This document shows, piece by piece, positions 1-7,365 of a DNA stretch of 59,926 nucleotides. The translations under genes were made by a program, and so were the position numbers. The notes beneath the pieces were generated by a model that did not search any database, was not told the origin of the DNA, and saw only the letters and a program-made list of their open reading frames with translations. Source of the stretch: Flavobacteriaceae bacterium (GTDB lineage: Bacteria > Bacteroidota > Bacteroidia > Flavobacteriales > Flavobacteriaceae); contig JAKMDI010000003.1 of the NCBI GenBank assembly GCA_022428005.1, positions 1 to 59,926 on the forward strand. Direction: 5' to 3'. Numbering within the stretch: the first letter of the stretch is position 1; every line of letters starts with the position of its first letter.

Positions 1-10
1 GGTATAATTG

Positions 11-33
11 TATAACACAAAGTAACATAAAAA
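11..33 (+). repeat. Direct repeat, left copy
   Basis: A 23-nt sequence beginning TATAACACAAAG and ending AACATAAAAA recurs at 1095-1117 with one mismatch (A to G at the tenth base). A shortened third copy lies at 1076-1089. The two full copies bracket an AT-rich segment of about 1.06 kb that holds the tRNA-Asp fragment and a broken orphan gene. The right copy is exactly where a sulfatase reading frame loses its homology, so the pair may be the ends or target duplication of an inserted segment. Confidence 0.6.
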
Positions 34-98
34 CCAACAATTTTATAATTCATCGTATACTTTATTTTTTGATTAATTCATATTTGAACCGATTTTTA

Positions 99-187
99 GA
101 ACACTCCTCTATAAATCGTTGAACACAAAGGGTTCATTGAGAACACAGAGTGTTCAAAAATTCACAAATTTAGAACACATGGTGTTC
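99..187. promoter_or_regulatory. Cluster of GAACAC-NNN-GTGTTC dyads
   Basis: Two perfect 15-bp dyads of the form GAACAC-N3-GTGTTC lie at 141-155 and 173-187. One near-perfect dyad (GAACAC AAA GGGTTC) lies at 121-135, and a single half site GAACAC at 99-104. The starts are 22, 20 and 32 nt apart, close to two, two and three helical turns, so all sites would face the same side of the DNA. This geometry suits cooperative binding of a dimeric regulator or recombination accessory protein. No gene start lies immediately next to it within the window, so the target is unknown. Confidence 0.5.
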
Positions 188-227
188 AAAGGGTGTTTTT
201 AAAAGTTTGATTATTAGGTAATTATAA

Positions 228-252
228 ATGGGTTCGATTCCCGTCCAGACCG
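228..252 (+). tRNA. 3' fragment of tRNA-Asp (attachment-site remnant)
   Basis: The T stem ATGGG/CCCGT encloses the loop TTCGATT (233-239). It is followed by the 3' acceptor strand CCAGACC (245-251) and discriminator G252. From memory this matches the 3' end of Bacteroidota tRNA-Asp, whose 5' end is GGTCTGG. No GGTCTGG, D arm or anticodon arm is present upstream, so only the 3' part exists. A tRNA 3' end standing alone is the usual trace left where an integrase-borne element recombined into a tRNA gene. It is not a functional tRNA. Confidence 0.7.
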
Positions 253-269
253 CAACCACTTCGAAATTT

Positions 270-302
270 ATAACTCCTTGAAAATCAAGGAGTTATTTTT
301 TT
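270..302 (+). terminator. Rho-independent terminator after the tRNA fragment
   Basis: An 11-bp perfect stem (ATAACTCCTTG at 270-280, CAAGGAGTTAT at 286-296) with a 5-nt loop is followed by a run of seven T. It sits 18 nt after the tRNA-Asp fragment, where a tRNA terminator is expected, so it probably moved with it. Confidence 0.8.
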
Positions 303-420
303 AGGTGGTTCGAATCCCTCCCTATTTTTAATAATATCATGTAATTAAATATAAATCAGTTGGTTATACTGATTTTTGAAAAGAGAAGTAATTAAAGTGT
401 GTTATAAGATTTTAAGATTT

Positions 421-1026
421 TCAAATAATTCCTTTGATGAGTGAAATTTGTTTTTCCAATTGAATTCCAAGTTGTTGAATGAATCTAAATCTCCAAGTTT
501 TTTCACTACCATTATTATAAAATCTCATTACACTTTCGTTATTCTTCATCCAACTTACCGATTTACTTCCTTTTGATACTAAGTCGTTAATATTGGAAAT
601 TTCATTAATATTATTTTTATCCCATATTGTTTCAATTATGTCACAAATAATTAAAATATTTTCAAGACACATTGAAATGTAAAGAGATTTATTATTTCTA
701 TCTATGTCATTTCTAAATTTATTTATTTCATCTTGTTGATGTAAATTATTAAAAACATTAATATCCTCTTCAATTACATATTTTATATTATAGGATAGAT
801 TATTATAACATATATAATTTATTATCATATCCTTATTAGTCTTGAGTTCTTTATTCTTTAGAGATGTTTTTACTTCATCTAGACCAAAATCTTCTCCCCC
901 TACGAAATATGTTGAACTTTAACCTAACAAGTTAGTTAACTCACTAATATTTTTACATTTTATAACATTGTTAAGATCCTTTATATAACCTTCTAAGGAT
1001 GATAAATTGTTTTCAATTAAGTCCAT
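421..1026 (-). pseudogene. Orphan AT-rich gene split by an in-frame stop
   Basis: A minus-strand frame can be read from the ATG at 1026 to the stop at 421 (about 201 codons) with a single in-frame TAA at 919-921. The N-terminal piece begins MDLIENNLSSLEGYI and runs 35 codons. After the stop, the same frame continues without another stop through STYFVGGEDFGLDEV into a 135-aa ORF starting at 828. Because both parts share a frame and similar Lys/Asn/Ile-rich composition, one original gene with a nonsense mutation is the simplest reading. Expression of only the 135-aa part from 828 is the alternative. I recognise no family. It lies between the direct repeats and differs in composition from the sulfatase genes to its right, which suggests cargo of an inserted segment. 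Confidence 0.5.
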
Positions 1027-1117
1027 AAGATATCTTTTTAGTTTAATTTTTTTTCTTGACCCTAATCTACAAAATTATAACACAAGTAAAATCCTATAAC
1101 ACAGAGTAACATAAAAA

Positions 1118-1299
1118 GTTTTGGCCAATAGATCTAAGTGAGGGGTATCGATATAGGGATGATCATAAATGGATAAATCCCCATAGCCTAAGTCATCTGC
1201 CATAATAATAATAATGTTGGGGGGCTTTTCATGGGTATCGCGGTGACAACCCCAGAAAAGGAGTGCTCCAAAAAATAAAATGCGAAGTATTTTTTTCAT
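1118..1299 (-). pseudogene. Sulfatase, 5' remnant
   Basis: The ORF starts at the ATG at 1297-1299. It has a lipoprotein signal (lipobox ending FWGC at residue 18) and then [18 protein letters not shown], the first metal-binding segment of type I sulfatases. Homology stops after PHLDLLAK (about residue 60), just where the direct repeat at 1095-1117 begins. The last 14 residues before the stop at 1075 are read from repeat DNA. The formylglycine motif, the rest of the catalytic domain and the C-terminal domain are missing, so it cannot be an enzyme. Its ATG overlaps the stop of the upstream sulfatase (TAATG), so the two were translationally coupled. The missing part may lie to the left of the window. 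Confidence 0.85.
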
Positions 1300-2795
1300 T
1301 AGTGCTCCTTTCTTTTTTTATAAAACGCAGGGGTAGCAGCATCTAACAGCGGCATCAAGGTTTTAATTACCTCCTCGTTCCCAGTGGCAATATTTTTATT
1401 TTCTTGTGGGTCGCTTCGATGATCATAAAGTTCGAGGGTGGGTTTTTCTTTACGGTAAAATTTTGTCAAACGGTAATGCGGGGTTCTTATACTCACCCCA
1501 TCTTTAAAATAACCGTAAGCCATTTCCTCATTTTCATGAGGTATTGATTTTACATAATCTATCAAACTATTTCCATCCAGCTTGTAAGGTGCCTCAATAC
1601 CACAATACTCCATAATTGTAGGGAAAATATCAACACTTTCAACCACAGCATTAACCTCACTCATAGCGGGAGAAAACTCAGGAATCTTGATGATGAGTGT
1701 GCTTTTCAACGATCTTTCAAAAAGGGTATGCTTCCCCCATTTAAGGTCATTTCCCAGGTGCCAACCGTGGTCCCCCCAAAGTACAATCATTGTATTTTGG
1801 TCCATGTCCAAGGCTTTTAACTCCGCGAGGAGTTTTCCAACCAGCTGGTCTATATAGCTGATTGAAGCATAATAGCCGTGGATGAGTTTCCGGGCGTAAT
1901 CATCTGAAATGGCTCGGTCAAAGTTGGGTTTTTCGTCCCCACTTTCATAGTTGTAAAACTCTCCCATTCTCCCCATACTTTTTTGATGAACCCCTTCGGG
2001 GATAAAAGGGTCTGGAGCGATGGGGATAGCAGATCTCTCATAAAGATCCCAATATTTTTTTGGAGCATTGAAGGGCAAGTGGGGTTTAAAAAAACCCACC
2101 CCCAGAAAAAACGGCTTTTTTGCTGCCTTGAGTTTTTTTAACTCTGATAAGGCACTGTTCAATATCAAGCCATCGGGGTAACCATCGTCGGATACCGTTC
2201 CAATTTCGTAGGGTTTCACCTGTTTTTTTTGGGTCTGCCGGCTTTCTCCATTGGCATATCCAAAAAAGGCATTCCATCCCGTTTTCCATTTCCATGGGTT
2301 GAAAATAAACCGATCCCAACTGTGGGGCATTTCTTTGACATCAGAAGGCTGATCGTCGTAGTCATAGACCCATCCGTCAACGGAGTGGCTTATCTTGCCA
2401 ATTCCTACTGTGGTATATCCGTTTCTTTTGAGGTGGTGAACGAAGGACTCGGGTCTTTCCACTTCCTTTTTACTAGCAGTTTCCTCGTAAAATGCACTGT
2501 TGCTGATGTGGATTTTTTTTTGAGGACGCAACCCTGTCATTAAACTATAGCGAGAAGCACCACAGGTGGGCACTTGAACATAGTGGTGTGAAAAGAAGCT
2601 ACCACTATTGGCCAAAGCATCCATATGGGGTGTTTTTACCACTGTATTTCCATAGACGCCCAATTCGGGTCTTAAATCGTCGACCGAAATAAAAAGCACA
2701 TTGGGACGGGTAGGGGTCGGATCGGGAGCCGAGGTGCAGGAAAGGAGTAACAGTACTGAAAATAGCCAAAAAAAAACAGATTTAAATTGTAGCAT
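1299..2795 (-). CDS. Sulfatase, iduronate-2-sulfatase-like lipoprotein
   Basis: This 498-aa protein has a lipoprotein signal peptide (LLLLSC, Cys20). The first metal site is in [13 protein letters not shown] (Asp39, Asp40), and the formylglycine motif is C78-G-A-S-R with a downstream LMTGLRP. Typical downstream blocks follow: [30 protein letters not shown] and KWGKHTLFE. The CGASR form with Ala in place of the usual Pro, and [11 protein letters not shown], are features I associate with the iduronate-2-sulfatase-like branch (S1_7). It should hydrolyse sulfate esters from glycans at the cell envelope after Cys78 is converted to formylglycine. It is followed with a TAATG overlap by a truncated sulfatase and preceded by an SDR-type gene 38 nt upstream. 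The exact substrate cannot be told. Confidence 0.9.
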   Translation of the reverse strand: MLQFKSVFFWLFSVLLLLSCTSAPDPTPTRPNVLFISVDDLRPELGVYGNTVVKTPHMDALANSGSFFSHHYVQVPTCGASRYSLMTGLRPQKKIHISNSAFYEETASKKEVERPESFVHHLKRNGYTTVGIGKISHSVDGWVYDYDDQPSDVKEMPHSWDRFIFNPWKWKTGWNAFFGYANGESRQTQKKQVKPYEIGTVSDDGYPDGLILNSALSELKKLKAAKKPFFLGVGFFKPHLPFNAPKKYWDLYERSAIPIAPDPFIPEGVHQKSMGRMGEFYNYESGDEKPNFDRAISDDYARKLIHGYYASISYIDQLVGKLLAELKALDMDQNTMIVLWGDHGWHLGNDLKWGKHTLFERSLKSTLIIKIPEFSPAMSEVNAVVESVDIFPTIMEYCGIEAPYKLDGNSLIDYVKSIPHENEEMAYGYFKDGVSIRTPHYRLTKFYRKEKPTLELYDHRSDPQENKNIATGNEEVIKTLMPLLDAATPAFYKKRKEH

Positions 2796-2833
2796 GTTGA
2801 GGTATGATTTTGGTCATAAAATTTTTTATAGAA

Positions 2834-4189
2834 TTAATTCAAACGCTGAAGTGCTCTTTCAAATTTTTTCATCACGTACAAGTGAAGTTTTGCTTGAGTA
2901 AACCTGTAGATGGTCCAAGGTAATTTGGGAACGTATTCATGAATGGCGGCAATCACATATTCATTTTTTAATATGGACCTGAACTCCAACCAACCTAAAT
3001 CTTTCCTTTTGGTCAACACCCCACCGGTGATGTAAAAAAGTTGCCGATTGGGTGTGCTTCTGTCTTCAATTAATTTTAACTCCAATAACATAATCCCCAG
3101 CAAGTAAAATCTCAAGAAGCTGCCATCAAATTTGGGGTTGATAAGTCCGGCAAACCTTTTACTCAGCCAAATGGGATAGTATTTTGCTACCCATTGCGCA
3201 TTGTGTTTTTTGGGGTTATAGATCCGCTGAACACTTCTTACCGTATTTTTCTCGGCACGCATTTGATGAAAAGAGGGCAGTGGTGGCGGCTGGTGATTTA
3301 GTGCTCTGGCAATACTGGTTTTGATGGGGGTATATTCTATTTTATACAAGTCTGAATATTGGTTACTGGGCGTCATTTGATGTTTTAAACTTTCCACCAA
3401 AGGAGATACAAAGTTGATGTTGGCACCACCAAAAATACTCACCCACCATTTGGACAAACCCACAGTGAAAAACGGCATGGAGAAAATCCAACGTCTTTTA
3501 TCCATCGTTTTTGAAGTCATTTGTAAAAGGTCCATATAGGTCATGACCTCTTTTCCACCGATCTCAATATTTTTATTATAGGTAGCGGAGTTGCCCATAC
3601 ACTGTTGAAGAAGCGAAAGCACATCAAATACGTCTATGGGTTGATTTTTGGATTTTGTCCATTTCGGACACCCCATTACGGGTAAGTTTTTTACCAGGTT
3701 GGTGACAATTTTAAATGAAGACCCCCCGGGGCCAATGATAATTCCCGCCCTGATTGCAGTCAGAGGAGTAGCTCGGGATCCCAAGGTTTTTTCTACTTCA
3801 AACCGGGACAACAGGTGATTAGAAATTTGGTGTTTGTCTTTGGGTAAGATTCCACCCAAATAAATGATTTGCTTTAGCTTATTCTTTTCTGCCGCACGCG
3901 AAAAGTTGTCAGCCAACAACAAGTCGGTATCTTCAAATGTTCCTTGATTCAGCCGGGTTGAAGGCTGCATTGAGTGGACCAAGTAGACGGCTATGTCTGC
4001 ACCTTCTAACGCTTTTTCTGTGCTCGACATGGAATACATATCCACCGTCCGCCACTCGATATTGGTATTGGGATTGGATTTTACTTTTTTCCGACTCAAA
4101 GCGATTATATCAAAATCATCCTGGAATTTTTCAATAATCCACCTTCCGATAAATCCCGTCGCACCCGCCAAGACGATTTTTTGTTTCAT
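2834..4189 (-). CDS. NAD(P)-binding SDR-family protein
   Basis: This 451-aa protein has an N-terminal Rossmann motif GATGFIGRWIIEKF (residues 8-21) typical of atypical/extended short-chain dehydrogenases. LEGADIAVYLVHSMQPS follows, then IIYLGGILP around the substrate-binding part and TAIRAGIIIGPGG. The canonical YxxxK catalytic pair is not obvious, as in NmrA-like and other atypical SDRs. The C-terminal 150 residues form a second, undefined domain. The start is the first ATG, and the Rossmann fold begins directly after it. It lies on the same strand as the sulfatase (38 nt before it) and could be co-transcribed. The substrate is unknown. Confidence 0.8.
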   Translation of the reverse strand: MKQKIVLAGATGFIGRWIIEKFQDDFDIIALSRKKVKSNPNTNIEWRTVDMYSMSSTEKALEGADIAVYLVHSMQPSTRLNQGTFEDTDLLLADNFSRAAEKNKLKQIIYLGGILPKDKHQISNHLLSRFEVEKTLGSRATPLTAIRAGIIIGPGGSSFKIVTNLVKNLPVMGCPKWTKSKNQPIDVFDVLSLLQQCMGNSATYNKNIEIGGKEVMTYMDLLQMTSKTMDKRRWIFSMPFFTVGLSKWWVSIFGGANINFVSPLVESLKHQMTPSNQYSDLYKIEYTPIKTSIARALNHQPPPLPSFHQMRAEKNTVRSVQRIYNPKKHNAQWVAKYYPIWLSKRFAGLINPKFDGSFLRFYLLGIMLLELKLIEDRSTPNRQLFYITGGVLTKRKDLGWLEFRSILKNEYVIAAIHEYVPKLPWTIYRFTQAKLHLYVMKKFERALQRLN

Positions 4190-4282
4190 AGTCCTAAAAT
4201 ATCAATAATTGTGCTTGGGTAGGCTGATTTTTTAAATAAAAGGAATGATAAATGAAGATGAAATAAAATTTCCTTAAATTTG

Positions 4283-4407
4283 TATAACAATATTTCAAAT
4301 TCAGACCCGTTAGGTCTTCAATATAAAGAAGTTGTGTGTTGTTAAATTGGGAAACCAAAATTAGCAACTGATGAGAAGCTTTCCAGTAGATCGGAGAGCT
4401 TTTTTTA
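4283..4407 (+). ncRNA. Candidate small RNA with its own terminator
   Basis: The 255-nt gap between two minus-strand genes contains a series of plus-strand hairpins. These are AGACC/GGTCT (4303-4317), TTGG-GAAA-CCAA with a GNRA-type loop (4347-4358) enclosed by GTTG/CAAC (4338-4341, 4365-4368), and a terminal 9-bp stem followed by seven T (4376-4407). A TAAATTTG box at 4275-4282 matches the Bacteroidota -7 consensus TAnnTTTG, but no TTG is seen at the -33 position. No open frame occupies the stretch. A transcript of roughly 115-120 nt is predicted. I cannot assign it to a known RNA family. Confidence 0.45.
4376..4407 (+). terminator. Rho-independent terminator of the candidate sRNA
   Basis: Stem AAGCTTTCC (4376-4384) pairs with GGAGAGCTT (4393-4401) through nine pairs including one G-T, with an 8-nt loop, followed by a T run to 4407. 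No coding gene on this strand ends here, so it implies a separate plus-strand transcript. Confidence 0.65.
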
Positions 4408-4444
4408 TACCCTAATTTTTTGAATGGGTTGTTTCCGATTGATT

Positions 4445-5320
4445 TTAGGGAACGATTACATTCAATTTTTTGGGCAGGACTTTGATCTCTAATTTTTTTG
4501 ATGCTACAGGCAAATATTCACCATCAATTTGAACACAATAATCACCAGGGGATAGGAGACTTATTGTTAAGTCCGACAATCGATATAAATTATACCCCTC
4601 CGATGTTAACTCCCTTTTCAATAGTGCATTGTTTATAAATTTGATCTTATTGAAGCTGTTCGATTTTTCCATCCAAAACAGATCCATAAGCCCGTCGTCG
4701 GATTGTGCTTGGGGGGTAAGTGTAAAATTGTATCCCTGTTGGTTGGTGTTGGAAATGAGCAGCACAAATGGACTGATTTCTCGGCGCTCCTTTTGGAATT
4801 CTATTTGAAGGCGTTGGTGTTTAAAGCGCATCAAGGCACCCATAAAAGCAATGCCATAGGCTAGAATTCCATGCCATTGGTTTTTCTGGTATTTTCTTAT
4901 AAAATGGGATTCCAATGCACAGCCCATATTTCCAAAAAAATAATGTCCATTGACCACACCCACATCCATCTCGCTAAGTTGATTTTTTTTGATGATTTTA
5001 AGAGCTTCAGAAACGCTTAGAGGGATTTTAAAATGCCGGGCGATGCCATTTCCTGATCCCAAGGGAACAATGGCCAATGGAATTTCAGTTTCAACCAAAA
5101 CTTGGGCAACTTCGTTAATCGTTCCGTCTCCTCCACAGGCTACTACGAGATCTGCTTTTTCTAATACAGCTTTTTGAGTCAAAGCGATGGCATGGCCTTT
5201 TTTCTGCGTCTGTAATACAAAAACAGTATATTTTTTTTTGTCAAAAAGCGATTCTATTGACTGGCGCAGTTTTCTAAGCCCGTGGGCTCCTATTGGTTTT
5301 ATAATGAAATATATGTTCAT
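4445..5320 (-). CDS. Diacylglycerol kinase-family lipid kinase
   Basis: This 291-aa protein has the nucleotide-binding signature of the DAGK catalytic domain: VVACGGDGTINEVAQ (about residues 58-73), then AIVPLGSGNGIARHFKIP (about residues 82-100). A YegS/BmrU-like C-terminal beta-rich domain with SDDGLMDLFW follows. The family phosphorylates diacylglycerol or related lipids at the inner leaflet of the cytoplasmic membrane. Its ATG overlaps the stop of the upstream LtaS-like gene by 4 nt (ATGA), so the two are translationally coupled and probably act together in lipid turnover. An LtaS-type transferase would release diacylglycerol, which this kinase could recycle. Length is normal for the family. 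Confidence 0.9.
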   Translation of the reverse strand: MNIYFIIKPIGAHGLRKLRQSIESLFDKKKYTVFVLQTQKKGHAIALTQKAVLEKADLVVACGGDGTINEVAQVLVETEIPLAIVPLGSGNGIARHFKIPLSVSEALKIIKKNQLSEMDVGVVNGHYFFGNMGCALESHFIRKYQKNQWHGILAYGIAFMGALMRFKHQRLQIEFQKERREISPFVLLISNTNQQGYNFTLTPQAQSDDGLMDLFWMEKSNSFNKIKFINNALLKRELTSEGYNLYRLSDLTISLLSPGDYCVQIDGEYLPVASKKLEIKVLPKKLNVIVP

Positions 5321-7266
5321 TCCTCAGAAGTTGGCCGAACCTTGGGTCCCGACATCAGAGATTCAAAATAATCCTCCAAAAACATATTGCATTTCTCTTC
5401 CAATTCAATCATTTCAGAAGTCTTATTTTCAATGAGATTCGCTTCCATATTTTTGTCCTCGACGTCATAAAACCCGATGGCTTTATCTCCATTGTGTACA
5501 CAGATTAAATTTTCATCCATGATAAAATAACTTCCACCACTAAAATAGTTAATTACCAGAGGTTGAAATTCTTGTTTGGATACCAAGCTTCTCCCCCAGC
5601 TTTTAAACGGTTTTGTGTAGTCCAATAAATCGGCAACAGTGGGGTAAATGTCCATATGACTAACCAGCCGCATATCCACTCCTTTTAATCCACTGTTGGG
5701 TTTGAAAATCATCAATGGATTGGCAAATCGATTGACAGTTTTTTCATAAAAGGGGAAATGGGTTTGGTTGCCGTGGTCGGCAGTAAATATAAAAATGGTA
5801 TCCTCAAACCATGGGGCGTTTTTGCTCGCTTTAAAAAATTGTCTCAAGGCGTGATCTGTATAGCCAACACACTGGTGCATGGGAACATAGCCCTTGTCAA
5901 ATTTTCCTTTATACGCCTCAGGGATAACATAAGGTTCGTGAGAAGTAAGGGTAAAAACAGAACTCAAAAAGGGTGTTTTTTGCTGGTCCAATTGCGCTTT
6001 TACGTATTGTAAATAAGGTGCATCCCAAATGCCCCAAGAACCGTCAAACTCTTTATCGTTGTTGAATTCTGTTCTGCCAAAGTAGCGATCAAATCCCAGG
6101 GTATTGGAAAACCCTAAAAAACCCATGGAGCCATTTGAAGCCCCGTGAAAAAAAGAAGTATGATATCCCAAATCCTTGGCAATGGATACCACAGATCCCA
6201 CCTTTTGTCTGGAATAAAGTGATGATGCATAGGAGGTTTCAAATGAAGGAATTCCCGCCAAAATAGAAGGCATGCCGTGGATCGATTTTCTGCTGGTCGC
6301 AAAACCATTGGGGAAGATTAAACTGTGCTGGGCCAATGAATCCAAAAATGGGGTGAAGCCCCTGTAGTTCGGAATGTCGTATGATTCGTTTAAAGCCCCC
6401 CAATATTCTCTTCCCATGCTCTCCAAGATAAAGATGAAAACATTGGGTTGTTTCTCAAATCTTTCAGAGGCTGGATATTGTTTGATGGTATTGAGTTCCT
6501 CTTCAATTTGTCGATCAGTAAATCGGTTGTTGGTTTTTTCATAACCGTCCTTGCCAAGTGTTCTGATAAAAGTAAAAGTGCTGCTCAGCACCACATCGGC
6601 CTGTTGAGGTGTTCTTACATTGTCCATGGCATCAATTAAAGTGATAGGACGGGTGCTTTTTTTGAAATCACCACCACGTGCTCCTAAAATAAATAGCGCA
6701 ATTATTCCAAAAAAGAATAGGGTAGAGCTGAGACCATAACGCCAATTATTTTGAATAATAACTGGATAGACCTTAACCTTTTTGTAGGCCAATGCAAGCA
6801 AATATACCATGGCGGTAAAAAGAATAATGAGGTGCAAATAGACCCAGGTAAAATGAAAAAGTAAAACTGTTTTGTTGGTTTCTGACGCGATTACCTCCAT
6901 AAAATTATTCATCAATCTATTTTGATTGAATCGGTAATAGGCAAAGTCAATAAAGTTGAGTGAAAGAAAAAAAGCATTGCAAATCAAATAGACCCAAAAA
7001 ACAATTTTTTGATAGGACAAAGCGGTCGTTTTTTTCCAAGGGATGATAGACATCAGAATAAAAATCATATTGGAATAAACGATGGCTGCATTGTCAAAAC
7101 GGAGCCCATAATAGCACAATTCCGCCAGTTGTGAAATCGATTTGACCTGAACCAAATCGTTGTTGAAATACACAAAGAGTAGCCTACAAAAGAAATAGCA
7201 GATGTAAACTAAAAAAATGCGATAAAAAAGCGCGATGAACTCTTTAAGGCGCAAATCCATATTCAT
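5317..7266 (-). CDS. LTA synthase-like membrane phosphoglycerol transferase/sulfatase
   Basis: This 649-aa protein has about five transmembrane segments in its first 210 residues and an alkaline-phosphatase-superfamily domain from about residue 275. That domain begins NVFIFILESMGREYWG and contains a nucleophile region ATSRKSIHGMPSI (Ser or Thr near residue 326), GFDRYFG, and IFTADHGNQ for metal binding. This is the layout of LtaS/MdoB (OpgB) proteins, which transfer phosphoglycerol or related head groups from lipids to periplasmic acceptors. The acceptor in a Gram-negative flavobacterium is unknown. It is upstream of and overlaps the DAG kinase-like gene. A start upstream of M1 is not needed, because the first membrane helix begins at residue 13. 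Confidence 0.85.
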   Translation of the reverse strand: MNMDLRLKEFIALFYRIFLVYICYFFCRLLFVYFNNDLVQVKSISQLAELCYYGLRFDNAAIVYSNMIFILMSIIPWKKTTALSYQKIVFWVYLICNAFFLSLNFIDFAYYRFNQNRLMNNFMEVIASETNKTVLLFHFTWVYLHLIILFTAMVYLLALAYKKVKVYPVIIQNNWRYGLSSTLFFFGIIALFILGARGGDFKKSTRPITLIDAMDNVRTPQQADVVLSSTFTFIRTLGKDGYEKTNNRFTDRQIEEELNTIKQYPASERFEKQPNVFIFILESMGREYWGALNESYDIPNYRGFTPFLDSLAQHSLIFPNGFATSRKSIHGMPSILAGIPSFETSYASSLYSRQKVGSVVSIAKDLGYHTSFFHGASNGSMGFLGFSNTLGFDRYFGRTEFNNDKEFDGSWGIWDAPYLQYVKAQLDQQKTPFLSSVFTLTSHEPYVIPEAYKGKFDKGYVPMHQCVGYTDHALRQFFKASKNAPWFEDTIFIFTADHGNQTHFPFYEKTVNRFANPLMIFKPNSGLKGVDMRLVSHMDIYPTVADLLDYTKPFKSWGRSLVSKQEFQPLVINYFSGGSYFIMDENLICVHNGDKAIGFYDVEDKNMEANLIENKTSEMIELEEKCNMFLEDYFESLMSGPKVRPTSEE

Positions 7267-7365
7267 AAATCAAAAGCAAATATAAGGTTTACTAAGCTCT
7301 TTTATCGCGTTTGAAATAAGAGTAAGGCTTCTAATGGATCAGTCGGTTTTTTGTTTTGAAGTGGG

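Noticed and set aside
301-325. A second T-arm-like string (GGTGG-TTCGAAT-CCCTC) after the tRNA-Asp terminator
   Set aside because: The stem has a mismatch and a wobble, and no acceptor strand or other tRNA arm follows. It could be a decayed tRNA end but cannot be supported.
919-921. Stop-codon recoding (readthrough) in the orphan gene
   Set aside because: TAA is not used for selenocysteine or pyrrolysine and no recoding element is visible. A broken gene is simpler.
2229-2543. Long antisense ORFs over the sulfatases, the SDR gene and other genes
   Set aside because: They have no family motifs and low-complexity composition, and they lie fully opposite convincing genes, so they are reading-frame shadows.
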